A stretch of 64,000 nucleotides of DNA from Anaerosalibacter massiliensis (GTDB taxonomy: Bacteria; Bacillota; Clostridia; Tissierellales; Sporanaerobacteraceae), in the NCBI GenBank assembly GCA_000751555.1, contig CCEZ01000049.1:337247-401246 (forward strand), in the 5' to 3' direction. This document shows positions 43,217-53,985 of the stretch, one piece after another. Under the pieces are notes generated by a model. It made no database searches. It had not been told where the DNA came from and saw only the letters and a list, made by a program, of their open reading frames with translations. Position 1 is the stretch's first letter; the number at the start of each line of letters is the position of its first letter. Both the position numbers and the translations under genes were made by a program.

Positions 43217-43993
43217 ATGGCAAAAAGAATGGAAGACAAAGTAGTTATTATAACTGGAGGAGCTAAGGGAATAGGTAAAGGTATCTCTAATGTATTTGCC
43301 AAGGAAGGCGGAAAAATTCTAATAGTTGTTCGTAGTGAAGAAACTGCCAAAAAAGCTGTCGAAGAAATTAAAGAAAAAGGTGGAGAAGCTTCTTACTTTA
43401 TTGGTGATGTTAGCAAAGAAAAGGATATGAACAAAATGGCAGAAACTTGTATTGAACGGTATGGAAAAATAGATGTTCTTTGTCATAATGCTGGAATATT
43501 TCCAGAAAAAAGACTTGAAGATATGACTATAGAAGACTGGGACCTTGTAAATAATATAAATCTAAGAGGAACATTTTTAACTGTTAAAGCTTGTTTACCT
43601 TATATGAAAAAACAAAAATATGGAAGAATAGTTATTACCTCTTCTATAACTGGAAATAAAGTAGGAAATCCAGGACTTACTCACTATGCTGCATCTAAAG
43701 GTGGAGTTAATGGATTTATAAAATCCGCTGCCATTGAATTAGCTAAAGATAATATAACTGTTAATGGAGTAGAACCTGGAAATATTATGACAGAAGGCAT
43801 GAGCTCTCAATTAGGTGAAGAATATATTAAAGCCCAAGAAGCTTCTATACCTATGGGGAAACTTGGTGAACCAGAAGATATTGGCTATGCAACGTTATTC
43901 TTAGCTTCTGATGAGGCAAAGTATATAACTGGTCAAACTATTACTGTTGATGGTGGGCAAATACTACCAGAATCAAAGTTCGATGTTAATTAA
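43217..43993 (+). CDS. Short-chain dehydrogenase/reductase (FabG/UcpA-like)
   Basis: 258 aa from the ATG after GGAGGTG; the longer upstream frame lacks an RBS. 'TGGAKGIGKG' cofactor loop, 'HNAG', catalytic Ser ('ITSSITG'), 'YAASKGG', and the ending 'ITGQTITVDGGQILPE' as in UcpA-like enzymes. Substrate unknown. It could act on a hydroxy/keto intermediate linked to the hydroxyproline island or be unrelated; it has its own promoter region and terminator. Confidence 0.85.
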   Translation: MAKRMEDKVVIITGGAKGIGKGISNVFAKEGGKILIVVRSEETAKKAVEEIKEKGGEASYFIGDVSKEKDMNKMAETCIERYGKIDVLCHNAGIFPEKRLEDMTIEDWDLVNNINLRGTFLTVKACLPYMKKQKYGRIVITSSITGNKVGNPGLTHYAASKGGVNGFIKSAAIELAKDNITVNGVEPGNIMTEGMSSQLGEEYIKAQEASIPMGKLGEPEDIGYATLFLASDEAKYITGQTITVDGGQILPESKFDVN

Positions 43994-44001
43994 CCTATAA
44001 T

Positions 44002-44045
44002 ATAAAGAAATGGTCTCTATTAATTAATAGAGGCCATTTCTTTAT
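44002..44045. terminator. Bidirectional terminator
   Basis: AAGAAATGGTCTCTATTAA paired with its near-complement (one G-T), shared by the SDR gene and the convergent 182-aa gene. Confidence 0.85.
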
Positions 44046-44047
44046 AC

Positions 44048-44596
44048 TTATTTTTCTAAAATTATCGCTTTTATATTTTCATTTTTATCCAATATTAAGC
44101 CAATATCTTCTCCTGCCTTTAAATCTAAAAAATCCAATTTCATTTTTTTATCATTTCTTTCCAAGACTATATCTGCACCTTCGCCCACTTTAAATTTAGA
44201 TGGTATCTTTCTGGTACTTTCATCTAAATATTGTTCTATTTCTATTTCACCATTCTCATAATTAATACTCATTATAATTCCATATGCAAATATTTCTCCT
44301 TTTTCACTATTATATTGGGCTAAGTCTTTATAAGGTTTTATAATAATTTCAGTCTTTTCTTTATTCCAATACCCTTGTCCTCCCATAATATTCACTACTT
44401 TTGAAATAGGTGCATATAATTTATTATTATAATAAATTGCCTCTTCTTTTAAATCTATACTTCCCATATTTCCTTTTAGCACAATATCTTCAAATACTTT
44501 ATCAACTTTCTTCAAATCTCCCTGAGAAAATACTATAGTATATAATGAAAATATTAGACAAAAAAGGAATATTAAAATAAAAATCCTCTTTCTCAT
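44048..44596 (-). CDS. Secreted copper-amine-oxidase-N-like (stalk) domain protein
   Basis: 182 aa. Signal peptide (1-25). The middle part 'YYNNKLYAPISKVVNIMGGQ' and 'YWNKEKTEIIIKPY' resemble the short stalk/copper amine oxidase N-terminal-like domain found in many clostridial exported proteins. The C-terminal ~80 residues form beta strands of unknown type. It follows uvrA by ~50 bp in the same direction and may be read from that operon. Function unknown. Confidence 0.6.
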   Translation of the reverse strand: MRKRIFILIFLFCLIFSLYTIVFSQGDLKKVDKVFEDIVLKGNMGSIDLKEEAIYYNNKLYAPISKVVNIMGGQGYWNKEKTEIIIKPYKDLAQYNSEKGEIFAYGIIMSINYENGEIEIEQYLDESTRKIPSKFKVGEGADIVLERNDKKMKLDFLDLKAGEDIGLILDKNENIKAIILEK

Positions 44597-44645
44597 CTCA
44601 TCACTCCTTTAAAGAGAGTATAGACAAGAAAGGGGATTTTAAAAC

Positions 44646-47471
44646 CTATACATGATTTATTATATCCTTTAAAAACTGTCCTGTATAAGATTCTTTCACT
44701 TTTGATACTTCCTCTGGAGTACCTTTGGCTACTATAGTTCCTCCACCATCTCCGCCTTCAGGTCCTAAATCTATAATATAATCTGCTGTTTTTATAACAT
44801 CTAAATTATGTTCAATAACTATTACTGTATTTCCTCCTTCAACTAGTTTATCTAATACTTTAATTAATTTATGAATATCTGCTACATGAAGACCTGTAGT
44901 AGGTTCATCTAATATATATAAAGTTTTTCCTGTACTTCTTTTGCTTAATTCTGTAGCCAATTTAATCCTCTGAGCTTCTCCTCCTGACAATTGAGTTGAA
45001 GGTTGCCCAAGTTTAATATACCCTAGCCCAACTTCCTTTAATGTTTGAAGTTTTTTCTTGATTTTTGGTATGTTTTCAAAAAATTCTAATGCCTCTTCTA
45101 CTGTCATATCTAATACATCAGATATAGTTTTACCTTTATATTTTACTTGCAATGTTTCTCTATTATATCTTTTCCCCTTGCAAACTTCACATGGTACATA
45201 TACATCAGATAAAAAGTGCATTTCTATCTTTATAATTCCATCTCCATTGCAAGCCTCACATCTGCCACCTTTTACATTAAAACTAAACCTTCCCTTTTTA
45301 TATCCTCTCATTTTTGCCTCTGGAGTCATTGCAAAAACATCTCTAATATGATCAAATACTCCTGTATAGGTAGCTGGATTTGATCTAGGAGTCCTTCCTA
45401 TAGGAGATTGGTCTATTTCTATAACTTTATCTAGATTTTCAAGTCCTAATATTTTTTTATGTTTTCCAGGTTTAGTTTTTGCATTATTTAATTTCTGAGC
45501 AAGAGATTTATAAAGTATTTCATTAATTAAAGTACTCTTTCCTGAACCAGAAACTCCTGTAATACATGTGAATACTCCCAATGGCATTTTTACATCTATA
45601 TCTTTAAGATTATTTTCCTTTGCTCCTTTAATCTCTAGCCATTTTCCATTAGATTCTCTTCTTTTTTCTGGAATTTCAATTTTCTTTTTCCCTGAAAGAT
45701 ATTGACCAGTAATAGAATTTTCATCCTTTTCTATATCTTCAATAGTACCCTTTGATACAATATAACCTCCATGTCTTCCTGCACCTGGTCCTATATCTAC
45801 AATATAGTCAGCACTGTACATTGTGTCCTCATCATGTTCTACAACTATAAGAGTATTACCTAAATCAGTAAGATTTCTCAATGTTTTAAGTAATTTAGCA
45901 TTATCTCGTTGGTGTAGCCCTATACTAGGTTCATCTAAAACATATACAACTCCAACTAGACTTGAGCCTATCTGTGTTGCTAACCTTATTCTTTGAGATT
46001 CTCCACCAGAAAGGGTACTAGCAGTTCTTGAAAGTGTAAGATAATTTAATCCTACATCCTGTAAAAACTGAAGCCTTTCCCTTACTTCCTTCAATACTTG
46101 ATCACCTATGATTTTTTGTCTTTCTGTCAACTTTAAATTTTTAAAAAAATCTAATGAATCTTTTATAGAGAGATCTGTAACTTCTGCTATATTAAGCCCA
46201 TTTATCCTTACTGCCAACACTTCATCTTTAAGCCTTTTTCCATGACATTTAGGACAAGGATTTTCTGTCATATACTTATCTATTTTATCTCTCATATAAT
46301 CTGAATTAGTCTCTCTATACCTTCTTTCTAAATTAGGTATAACTCCCTCAAACCTTCCTCTATAGCTTCTATAACCACTATAATGACTGTTAAATTTAAA
46401 ACTTATAGTATCCTTAGTCCCATATAATAATTCATCTAAAAACTTCTTAGGTGCATTTTCCAAAGGCTCATCCATAGAAAAATTATTCTTATCTCCTATT
46501 GCTTTAAAAACTTGATAATAATAGGTATCTTCTGCTGAAGTACTAAAAGGAGCAATTCCTCCTTCTTTAACACTTAGAGAAGGATTTGGAATAACTAATT
46601 CTTTATCTATTTCTTTATAATAACCTATTCCATTACAGGTAGGACACATGCCAAATGGGCTATTAAATGAAAACATTCTAGGTGAAAGTTCCTCTATAAC
46701 TACTCCACAATCTGGACAAGCTAAGTTTTGACTAAAAAGCATTTGTTCCCCATCTATAATATCTATAATTACTAATCCATCTGAAAGTTTTAAAGCTGTT
46801 TCAATAGAATCTGCTAGTCTTCCTTCTATACCATCTTTTACAATAATTCTATCTACTACTACTTCAATATTATGTTTTTTGTTTTTATTAAGCTTTATTT
46901 CATCTGTTAATTCATACATTTCTCCATCTACTATAACTCTTATAAAACCTTCTTTTTTTATGGATTCTAATATTTTCTGATGTTCTCCTTTTTTACCTCT
47001 TATAATAGGAGCAAGTACTTGAATCTTTGTTCTTTCCTCTAACTCAAGGACCTTATCTACCATTTGATCTACAGTTTGACTAGTTATTTCCCTTCCGCAT
47101 TTATAACAATAAGGAGTTCCTATTCTAGCAAATAAAAGTCTTAAATAATCGTATATTTCCGTTACTGTGCCTACTGTGGATCTAGGATTTTTACTAGTAG
47201 TTTTTTGATCTATAGATATAGCTGGAGAAAGTCCTTCAATATAGTCTAAATCCGGCTTTTCCATTTGACCTAAAAACTGTCTTGCATAGGCTGAAAGACT
47301 TTCTACATATCTTCTTTGCCCTTCTGCATATATAGTATCAAAAGCTAATGAAGATTTACCTGAACCACTAATACCAGTAAATACTATAAATTTATTTCTA
47401 GGAAGCTGTAAATCTACATTTTTTAAATTATGTTCCCTAGCTCCTTTTATTATTATTTTATCTTTAGACAT
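44646..47471 (-). CDS. uvrA: Excinuclease ABC subunit A
   Basis: 941 aa, full length. Two ABC ATPase units (Walker A '[12 protein letters not shown]' and '[11 protein letters not shown]'; signatures 'LSGGESQRI' and 'LSGGEAQRI'), zinc-finger Cys motifs '[15 protein letters not shown]' and '[17 protein letters not shown]'. DNA-damage recognition in nucleotide excision repair with UvrB. It starts 15 bp after uvrB. Confidence 0.98.
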   Translation of the reverse strand: MSKDKIIIKGAREHNLKNVDLQLPRNKFIVFTGISGSGKSSLAFDTIYAEGQRRYVESLSAYARQFLGQMEKPDLDYIEGLSPAISIDQKTTSKNPRSTVGTVTEIYDYLRLLFARIGTPYCYKCGREITSQTVDQMVDKVLELEERTKIQVLAPIIRGKKGEHQKILESIKKEGFIRVIVDGEMYELTDEIKLNKNKKHNIEVVVDRIIVKDGIEGRLADSIETALKLSDGLVIIDIIDGEQMLFSQNLACPDCGVVIEELSPRMFSFNSPFGMCPTCNGIGYYKEIDKELVIPNPSLSVKEGGIAPFSTSAEDTYYYQVFKAIGDKNNFSMDEPLENAPKKFLDELLYGTKDTISFKFNSHYSGYRSYRGRFEGVIPNLERRYRETNSDYMRDKIDKYMTENPCPKCHGKRLKDEVLAVRINGLNIAEVTDLSIKDSLDFFKNLKLTERQKIIGDQVLKEVRERLQFLQDVGLNYLTLSRTASTLSGGESQRIRLATQIGSSLVGVVYVLDEPSIGLHQRDNAKLLKTLRNLTDLGNTLIVVEHDEDTMYSADYIVDIGPGAGRHGGYIVSKGTIEDIEKDENSITGQYLSGKKKIEIPEKRRESNGKWLEIKGAKENNLKDIDVKMPLGVFTCITGVSGSGKSTLINEILYKSLAQKLNNAKTKPGKHKKILGLENLDKVIEIDQSPIGRTPRSNPATYTGVFDHIRDVFAMTPEAKMRGYKKGRFSFNVKGGRCEACNGDGIIKIEMHFLSDVYVPCEVCKGKRYNRETLQVKYKGKTISDVLDMTVEEALEFFENIPKIKKKLQTLKEVGLGYIKLGQPSTQLSGGEAQRIKLATELSKRSTGKTLYILDEPTTGLHVADIHKLIKVLDKLVEGGNTVIVIEHNLDVIKTADYIIDLGPEGGDGGGTIVAKGTPEEVSKVKESYTGQFLKDIINHV

Positions 47472-47486
47472 TAAACCACCTCTTAA

Positions 47487-49451
47487 CTAAAGCATCTTTT
47501 TTAATTCATTTACTTTATCCCTTAATTCAGCAGCTTTTTCAAAATTTAAAGATTCTGCTTCTTTAAGCATCTCAGTTTCTAATCCTTCTATTATCTCCAA
47601 TATTTCTTCTTTCGATATCTTTTCAGTTACATATTCTTCTTCATCTTCAATAACTTTTGTAGCTTCTATTACACCTCTTATACCTTTTACAATAGTTTTA
47701 GGAGTTATATGATGTTTCTCATTATATTCACTTTGAATTTTTCTTCTTCTATTTGTTTCATATATAGCTTTTTTCATAGATTTGGTAATAGTATCAGCAT
47801 ACATTATTACCCTTCCTGAAGAATTTCTTGCTGCTCTACCTATAGTCTGTACCATTGACGTCTCTGATCTTAAAAATCCTTCTTTATCTGCATCTAGAAT
47901 TACTACTAAAGAAACCTCAGGTAAATCCAATCCCTCTCTCAAAAGATTTATTCCAATTAATACATCATATTTTCCAAGCCTTAAATCTCGAATAATCTCC
48001 ATTCTTTCTATTGTATCTATATCTGAGTGAAGATAAGTTACCTTTATACCTATTTCTTTAAAATAATCAGTTAAGTCTTCTGCCATTTTCTTAGTAAGAG
48101 TAGTTATCAATACTCTCTCTTTTTTCTTTTCCCTAATCCTTATTTCCTTCACTAAATTATCTATTTGGTTTTCTGTAGGTCTTACATCTATTTCTGGGTC
48201 TAAAAGTCCTGTAGGACGTATAATCTGTTCTACTACATCTTCTGAATGTTCTAATTCATAAGGTCCAGGAGTAGCACTTAAAAATAGTATTTGATTTATA
48301 TGATCTTCAAATTCATTAAATTTAAGAGGACGGTTATCTAATGCAGATGGAAGCCTAAAACCATGTTCTACAAGAGTAGTTTTCCTAGACCTATCTCCAT
48401 TATACATACCCCTTATTTGTGGAATAGTCACATGGGATTCATCTACAATAATGAGAAAATCTTCTGGAAAATAATCTATAAGAGTATAAGGTTTGCTCCC
48501 TTTATCTCTTCCACTTAAATGTCTTGAGTAATTTTCTATTCCTTGACAATATCCCATTTCTTTAAGCATTTCAATATCATATCTAGTTCTTTGTTCTAAT
48601 CTCTGAGCTTCTAAAAGCTTATCTTGACTTCTAAGTTCTTCTAGCCTTCCTTTTAGCTCTTTCTCAATTCTAACTATTGCCTTTTCAATTTTTTCATATG
48701 ATGTAGCAAAGTGAGAAGCTGGAAATATAGATATATGATTTCTAAGACCTATTATCTCTCCTGTAAGATGATTGATTTCTACAATCCTATCAATTTCATC
48801 TCCAAAAAATTCTACCCTTATAGTATTTTCACTAGAAGATGCAGGAAAAATTTCTAATGTATCTCCTCTTACCCTAAAAGTGCCTCTTATAAAGTTTATA
48901 TCATTTCTTACATACTGAATATCAACTAGTTTTTTTATGATTTCATCTCTATCTTTTATCATACCTGGTCTTAGAGAAATCACTAAATTTTCATAATCAA
49001 TAGGATCTCCTAATCCATATATACAAGATACACTAGCTACTATTATTACATCTCTTCTCTCAAATAAGCTAGCTGTTGCTGAATGCCTTAATTTATCTAT
49101 TTCATCATTTATAGATGCATCTTTTTCTATATAGGTATCAGTTTGTGGAACATATGCCTCTGGTTGATAATAGTCGTAATAACTTACAAAATATTCTACT
49201 GCATTGTTTGGGAAAAATTCCTTAAACTCACTGGCTAATTGGTAAGCTAAAGTTTTATTGTGAGCAATAACTAATGTAGGTTTTTGAACCTTTTCTATAA
49301 TATTAGCCATAGTAAAAGTTTTTCCAGAACCAGTTACTCCAAGTAAAGTTTGATATTTTGCTCCATTTAATATTCCATTGGAAAGTTTCTTTATAGCCTC
49401 TGGTTGATCACCAGTAGGCTTAAAGCTTGATTTTATCTCAAATTTACTCAA
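47487..49451 (-). CDS. uvrB: Excinuclease ABC subunit B
   Basis: 654 aa from a TTG with GAGGTGA upstream; a GTG three codons earlier lies in that RBS. '[10 protein letters not shown]', Walker A '[10 protein letters not shown]', the beta-hairpin region '[20 protein letters not shown]', helicase motifs through 'QTIGRAARN', and the C-terminal UVR motif '[19 protein letters not shown]'. Partner of UvrA. A LexA-like box lies ~20 bp upstream. Confidence 0.98.
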   Translation of the reverse strand: MSKFEIKSSFKPTGDQPEAIKKLSNGILNGAKYQTLLGVTGSGKTFTMANIIEKVQKPTLVIAHNKTLAYQLASEFKEFFPNNAVEYFVSYYDYYQPEAYVPQTDTYIEKDASINDEIDKLRHSATASLFERRDVIIVASVSCIYGLGDPIDYENLVISLRPGMIKDRDEIIKKLVDIQYVRNDINFIRGTFRVRGDTLEIFPASSSENTIRVEFFGDEIDRIVEINHLTGEIIGLRNHISIFPASHFATSYEKIEKAIVRIEKELKGRLEELRSQDKLLEAQRLEQRTRYDIEMLKEMGYCQGIENYSRHLSGRDKGSKPYTLIDYFPEDFLIIVDESHVTIPQIRGMYNGDRSRKTTLVEHGFRLPSALDNRPLKFNEFEDHINQILFLSATPGPYELEHSEDVVEQIIRPTGLLDPEIDVRPTENQIDNLVKEIRIREKKKERVLITTLTKKMAEDLTDYFKEIGIKVTYLHSDIDTIERMEIIRDLRLGKYDVLIGINLLREGLDLPEVSLVVILDADKEGFLRSETSMVQTIGRAARNSSGRVIMYADTITKSMKKAIYETNRRRKIQSEYNEKHHITPKTIVKGIRGVIEATKVIEDEEEYVTEKISKEEILEIIEGLETEMLKEAESLNFEKAAELRDKVNELKKML

Positions 49452-49469
49452 TTTATTCACCTCATCTTT

Positions 49470-49483
49470 TGAACGCTTGTTCG
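49470..49483 (-). promoter_or_regulatory. LexA (DinR-type) SOS box upstream of uvrB
   Basis: On the minus strand CGAACAAGCGTTCA, close to the Gram-positive consensus CGAACRNRYGTTYC. A -10 TATAAT with TTGATT at 16 nt lies just upstream (49500-49530), so LexA bound here would block the promoter or its clearance. Confidence 0.75.
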
Positions 49484-49600
49484 TGATTACTCTTTAATTA
49501 TATTATATTTTTTAAAAAAATCAATGGCTTTTATTTTTAAAAAGAAGATTGAACTTATTTCTCCAATAGTATAAACTATTATGGAAGGAGGAGGCCAAAT

Positions 49601-51187
49601 ATGAGAAAAATAATTTTACCTATTTTTATAATATTTTTGTCATTAGCATTAACTAGTTGTAATACTATTCAAAATTCTAAAATAGAGCCTGCTGACAATG
49701 ATACAAAAGAAAAACCAATTAAATACAAAGTAGAAAAAATAGTTCTTTCTAAAGGGTATCAATCATTAGAACCAAATGTGGAAATTCTTAAAAAAAATAA
49801 AAATATTAAAATATTAGTTTCACTAGGTTTAGTAGAATCTTCTGGTATAAAAATAGATGGAATAACGAAAAACAATAATGAAATAAATATATATACTAAC
49901 AGATTAGTAGAAGATAACAAAACTCAACTTGCAATTCCTCAGGCAATTGTTAATCTTAAAATTTCCAGTAAAGACAATATAGATGATATTAAATTTAATA
50001 TTATAAATCAAAACTATGAACCTATAGAACTAAAATTTGGAAAATCACAAATACTTAGTAAAATATATTCTCAATATAAAATAGCTCCGAATACTGTTCC
50101 TCTAGTAGACCTTGTAAAAACTAATGAAAGTTTTATTTGGAATATAGATTTTAATAGTATTTTTAATAAAGATGATTTAGAATCCCCACTTGTAAACTTA
50201 CATGTAAAAGCTGATGCTAATACTGGTGAAATTCTTTTATCTAATAGAGAGATTATTTCTGAATATATTGATGATGGTTTAATTTTAGATTACATACCTC
50301 AACATTATATATTATATAAGCAAGAACAAATAGATGATGGAAAAAATACTAATATGCTATGGCTATATAATTTAAAAAATGGGGAAAAAGAAAAAATATA
50401 TGAAACTAAACATTCTATTTATTCGGCTAGCTTTTCTCCCGATAATAAACATATAGCATTTATAGAAAATGATGAAGATATATCAGATATTTATCTAATT
50501 AATATAAATGAAAAAACTGCAAATAAAATTACTCCAATTGACTATAATCACACTTGGAATATAAAATGGATAAATGAAGATAATTTATATTTTGTCAACA
50601 ACAACGAAAAAAATAGTTCTACTCTACTTAAATACAATATAGTTGACAAAAATTCACAAGAGGTTTTCTCAGTTGGAAAAACTATTTCAGATTTTGATTT
50701 CAAAGATAATCTAATTGTATTCACTGAATATAGTGATAAAGACATAAATCAAAATATTTATATTACAAAAGATGGTTCTAATCTTATAGAACTTGACAAA
50801 GGATATAGAATAAGTTTTATAGATAAAAATTCAATTATATATTTAAAAAATTCACAGGATAAAAATATAGATTTGATGTGTATATATGATATAGAAAATA
50901 ATTCTAAAAATGTTGAAACTGAACTAGATGTTAAAAACTATATAAAATTAGATCAAGACAATCTATTAGTCATAACAAAAAACTCCTGTAATAATGATTA
51001 CACTCTTAATAAATATAATATAATAGATAATTCATCTGAATCTATTGCTGAAATCACAGGAGAAACTTTCTTTTATGATGAAGTGCTAAATAGGGGATAT
51101 GTAAGTCTATCAGCTCCTATGGAAAAAGATGAAAGACATATTATATATTCTATTGATTTAAATAAAATAAGCTTAAATAAAAAATAA
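49601..51187 (+). CDS. Lipoprotein with TolB-like propeller region
   Basis: 528 aa. Lipobox L-T-S-C at Cys20 after a hydrophobic signal. N-terminal half resembles GerMN-like/exported clostridial domains ('PNVEILKKNKNIKILVS'); the C-terminal half has TolB/DPP-type beta-propeller repeats ('SIYSASFSPDNKHIAFIEN', 'DIYLINI'). Exposed on the outer face of the membrane. RBS GGAAGGAGGAGG. Substrate or partner unknown. Divergent from uvrB. Confidence 0.75.
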   Translation: MRKIILPIFIIFLSLALTSCNTIQNSKIEPADNDTKEKPIKYKVEKIVLSKGYQSLEPNVEILKKNKNIKILVSLGLVESSGIKIDGITKNNNEINIYTNRLVEDNKTQLAIPQAIVNLKISSKDNIDDIKFNIINQNYEPIELKFGKSQILSKIYSQYKIAPNTVPLVDLVKTNESFIWNIDFNSIFNKDDLESPLVNLHVKADANTGEILLSNREIISEYIDDGLILDYIPQHYILYKQEQIDDGKNTNMLWLYNLKNGEKEKIYETKHSIYSASFSPDNKHIAFIENDEDISDIYLININEKTANKITPIDYNHTWNIKWINEDNLYFVNNNEKNSSTLLKYNIVDKNSQEVFSVGKTISDFDFKDNLIVFTEYSDKDINQNIYITKDGSNLIELDKGYRISFIDKNSIIYLKNSQDKNIDLMCIYDIENNSKNVETELDVKNYIKLDQDNLLVITKNSCNNDYTLNKYNIIDNSSESIAEITGETFFYDEVLNRGYVSLSAPMEKDERHIIYSIDLNKISLNKK

Positions 51188-51212
51188 GGGAATTTCTTTC
51201 CCTTATTTTTTA
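51182..51212. terminator. Bidirectional terminator
   Basis: AAATAAGGGAA/TTCCCTTATTT with T-run; shared by the lipoprotein gene and convergent ctpA. Confidence 0.85.
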
Positions 51213-52432
51213 TTCATAGTATCTTTCATTATTTCTATACCTTTTTTAAGTTGTACATCCTCTTTTAAATTTTCTGGTCCAGTTATCTGAACTTCCTCTG
51301 GCAATTTAACTTCTACATCTGGTTTTATACCTATATTATGAATATTAGTGCCCTTAGGAGTAAAGTATTCTGACACTGTCATTTTATATCCAGAACCATC
51401 TGGAAGTTTGACTATTCTTTGAACTATACCTTTTCCAAAAGTCTTTGTTCCTACTAAAACCCCTCTTTCTGTATCTTTTACTGCACCTGCTAATATTTCT
51501 GAAGCACTAGCACTTCCTTCGTTTACAAGCATTACTAGAGGCAAATCTGTTTTCTTTTTATCAGATTTTAAATATTCTCTCTCACCATTTTTATCTTCTG
51601 TATATACAATAGTTCCCTCGCCTAAAAACTCATCTGCTATATCTGCAGATACATCTAATAATCCTCCTGGATTATTCCTTAAATCTAATATAATTCCTTG
51701 AGCTCCATCCTTTGCTAATATATCAAATTCCTTTTTAAAATCTTTATAGGTTAAATCATCAAAAGAAGTAATTTTAATATATCCAATTTTATCTTCTAGC
51801 ATTTCTGCCTTAACAGTTTTTAGTCTAATCTCTTCCCTTTTGATTTTTAAATCTATATTATTTGATTTTCCGTCCTTATCTTTTCTTAGAATAGTTAAAT
51901 TTACTTCAGTTCCTGGTTTTCCCTTCATAACCTTTACAGCTGCATCCATTTTATCTGCAGTAAATTCTTCTCCATCTATTTTTATAATTTTATCTCCTGT
52001 TTTTAAACCTGCTTTTTCCCCAGGTGTATCTTCTATTGGGGACACTACAGTTATTAAATTATCTTCTCCCGGACTTACAATTACACCTATTCCACCATAG
52101 ACACCTTTAGTATGTTCCATAAAATCATCAAATTCTGATTTGGACATATATGTGGAATAAGGATCTTTTAAAGATTCCAACATGCCTTTTAATTGTCCAT
52201 CCATTAATCTCTCATCATTTACATCTTTTAAGAAATTTTTCTTTATTGACTCCTCAATAGTCATAGCCTTGGAGTATTTTTTATATACTGTTGCCAATTG
52301 TTCATATTCATCTTTAGAAATTATAACTTTTTTATTGAGAGGTATAGGCAGTAGATTACTAATAGTAAAAGTAGCTATATTTGTTATAAGAAGAAGTAAT
52401 ATTATACGAGTCGTGGCTTTCTTTTTTGACAT
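51203..52432 (-). CDS. ctpA: Carboxy-terminal processing protease (S41, PDZ)
   Basis: 409 aa. N-terminal signal anchor (~7-28), PDZ domain (~105-190, 'YGGIGVIVSPGED' and 'GLKTGDKIIKIDGEEF'), S41 catalytic domain with Ser309 in 'EGSASASEI' and Lys334 in 'KTFGKG' (25 residues apart, as in E. coli Prc). It follows two M23 hydrolases that act with FtsEX; CtpA-type proteases are known to trim cell-wall hydrolases in other bacteria, so substrate linkage is plausible. Confidence 0.95.
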   Translation of the reverse strand: MSKKKATTRIILLLLITNIATFTISNLLPIPLNKKVIISKDEYEQLATVYKKYSKAMTIEESIKKNFLKDVNDERLMDGQLKGMLESLKDPYSTYMSKSEFDDFMEHTKGVYGGIGVIVSPGEDNLITVVSPIEDTPGEKAGLKTGDKIIKIDGEEFTADKMDAAVKVMKGKPGTEVNLTILRKDKDGKSNNIDLKIKREEIRLKTVKAEMLEDKIGYIKITSFDDLTYKDFKKEFDILAKDGAQGIILDLRNNPGGLLDVSADIADEFLGEGTIVYTEDKNGEREYLKSDKKKTDLPLVMLVNEGSASASEILAGAVKDTERGVLVGTKTFGKGIVQRIVKLPDGSGYKMTVSEYFTPKGTNIHNIGIKPDVEVKLPEEVQITGPENLKEDVQLKKGIEIMKDTMNKK

Positions 52433-52526
52433 TCAATTCACCTCATTTTAACAAGCATTATGTAGTTTATTTTATTAAATCTACTTTAACATTATACCAC
52501 TAGAGCTATAACTTTTCAAAGAAATA

Positions 52527-52558
52527 AAAAAAAAGGAGGAAAATTCCTCCTTTTTTTA
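52527..52558 (-). terminator. Terminator between the second M23 gene and ctpA
   Basis: AAAAAAAGGAGGAA/TTCCTCCTTTTTTT hairpin directly after the stop codon. Confidence 0.85.
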
Positions 52559-53737
52559 TCTTAAATAACCCATAGGATTTACAGGTCTTCCATTTATTCT
52601 GACTTCAAAATGTAGATGAGGTCCTGTTGAACGACCAGAGTTTCCTGATACCGCTATCTGCTGACCTTGTCTAACTCTAGTCCCTACACCAACAGATAAT
52701 GATGAATTGTGAGCATATAGAGTTGAAACACCACCACCGTGGTCAACAACTATATAGTTCCCATATCCTCCACTATAGCCTGTTTTAGTAAGAATAACTA
52801 CTCCATCTTTAGCAGCAACTACAGGAGTTCCTACTCCCACTCCTATATCTATTCCAGTGTGCAATCTGCCCCATCTAGGACCAAAAGGTGAAGTTACTGG
52901 TCCACTAGTTGGCCAAATCATAGCACCTCCTGTTGGAGTCACACTAGCAGAAATACTAGCTGTACTACCACCTGTACTACCACCACTTTTACCTTTAGAA
53001 TTATTAGAGTTATTAGAATTATTATGATTTGCTATTTGTGATGCAATTTGGTTAGATTCTCGTTCTAATTCATCTAATTGGTTTTGTAACTCTTTTTTGT
53101 CTTTTTCAACATTATTCATAAGTTTTTGTTTACCTCTTGTAGCAACCATCAATTCATTTTTCTTTGATTCTACTTGTCTTTTAGTAGACTCTGCTGAAAC
53201 TATTTGGGTTTTAAGTTCCTTCTTCTTAGTATCCATTATATTTCTTTGTTCTTGCATATAGTCAAGTAAATCAGTATCATGTTCCACTACTGCCTGTACC
53301 ATTTCTTTCTTCAATAAAAAATCTTTTATGTCAGCTGCTGAAAGTAAAACCTCTATGTATCCAATATTTCCATTCATATACATGGCTCTAAGTCTAGAGT
53401 TAAATGCATCTTTTCTTTTTCCTATTTTTCTTTCAGCTTCTTCAATCTCTTTAGTAGTTTTTTCTATATCATTATTTAAATTTGCAAGCTTTTTTTCAAC
53501 TTTACTTAATTCATCACTTGCTTCATTTACCTCTTTATCTAAAGATTTTATTTCATTTGATATATTTTTTTGTTTTTTCTCCAATTTATTTATCTCATTT
53601 TTTTTCTCTTCTTTTCTTCTATTCACCCCCTTTTGCTCATTTTTTAAACTATTTACATCACCTACTGCATATACTGCTACACAATTGAATACCAATAGTG
53701 CTATAAGTAACGTGATGACTTTTTTACTACGCCCCAT
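52556..53737 (-). CDS. Coiled-coil M23 peptidoglycan hydrolase, EnvC-like (paralogue 2)
   Basis: 393 aa from the ATG after AAGGAGG (a longer upstream frame has no RBS). Signal sequence 'VITLLIALLVFNCVAVYA', a long coiled coil (~35-240, 'KLANLNNDIEKTTKEIEEAE'), a Ser/Gly linker, and a LytM domain with intact zinc ligands ('HTGIDIG', 'PHLHFEV') and 'YAHNSS'. The coiled coil is the type gated by FtsEX. Its N-terminal two thirds are nearly the same as in the gene upstream, so this is a tandem duplicate whose C-terminal parts diverged. Confidence 0.92.
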   Translation of the reverse strand: MGRSKKVITLLIALLVFNCVAVYAVGDVNSLKNEQKGVNRRKEEKKNEINKLEKKQKNISNEIKSLDKEVNEASDELSKVEKKLANLNNDIEKTTKEIEEAERKIGKRKDAFNSRLRAMYMNGNIGYIEVLLSAADIKDFLLKKEMVQAVVEHDTDLLDYMQEQRNIMDTKKKELKTQIVSAESTKRQVESKKNELMVATRGKQKLMNNVEKDKKELQNQLDELERESNQIASQIANHNNSNNSNNSKGKSGGSTGGSTASISASVTPTGGAMIWPTSGPVTSPFGPRWGRLHTGIDIGVGVGTPVVAAKDGVVILTKTGYSGGYGNYIVVDHGGGVSTLYAHNSSLSVGVGTRVRQGQQIAVSGNSGRSTGPHLHFEVRINGRPVNPMGYLR

Positions 53738-53950
53738 AAGATTTAAAGCCTCCTTCCTGAGTTTACATTTAAAAATCTTTTCAGGGTTACTGCTAATAAA
53801 CTTCAATTTTCTATGCTATCTATATTTATTGAACCATAACTATATTTCTAACTATATATTCTGCTCTTTTAGAAAATATGTATTGTATTTTATCTTTTTA
53901 AATCTACTTAAACATTATATCATTAAAACCATTACTTTACAAAGAAATAT

Positions 53951-53980
53951 GAAAAAAGGAGGAAAATATCCTCCTTTTAA
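53951..53980 (-). terminator. Terminator after the first M23 gene
   Basis: AAAAGGAGGA/TCCTCCTTTT hairpin just past the stop codon, suggesting the second hydrolase is expressed separately or at a lower level. Confidence 0.75.
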
Positions 53981-53985
53981 TTTAT

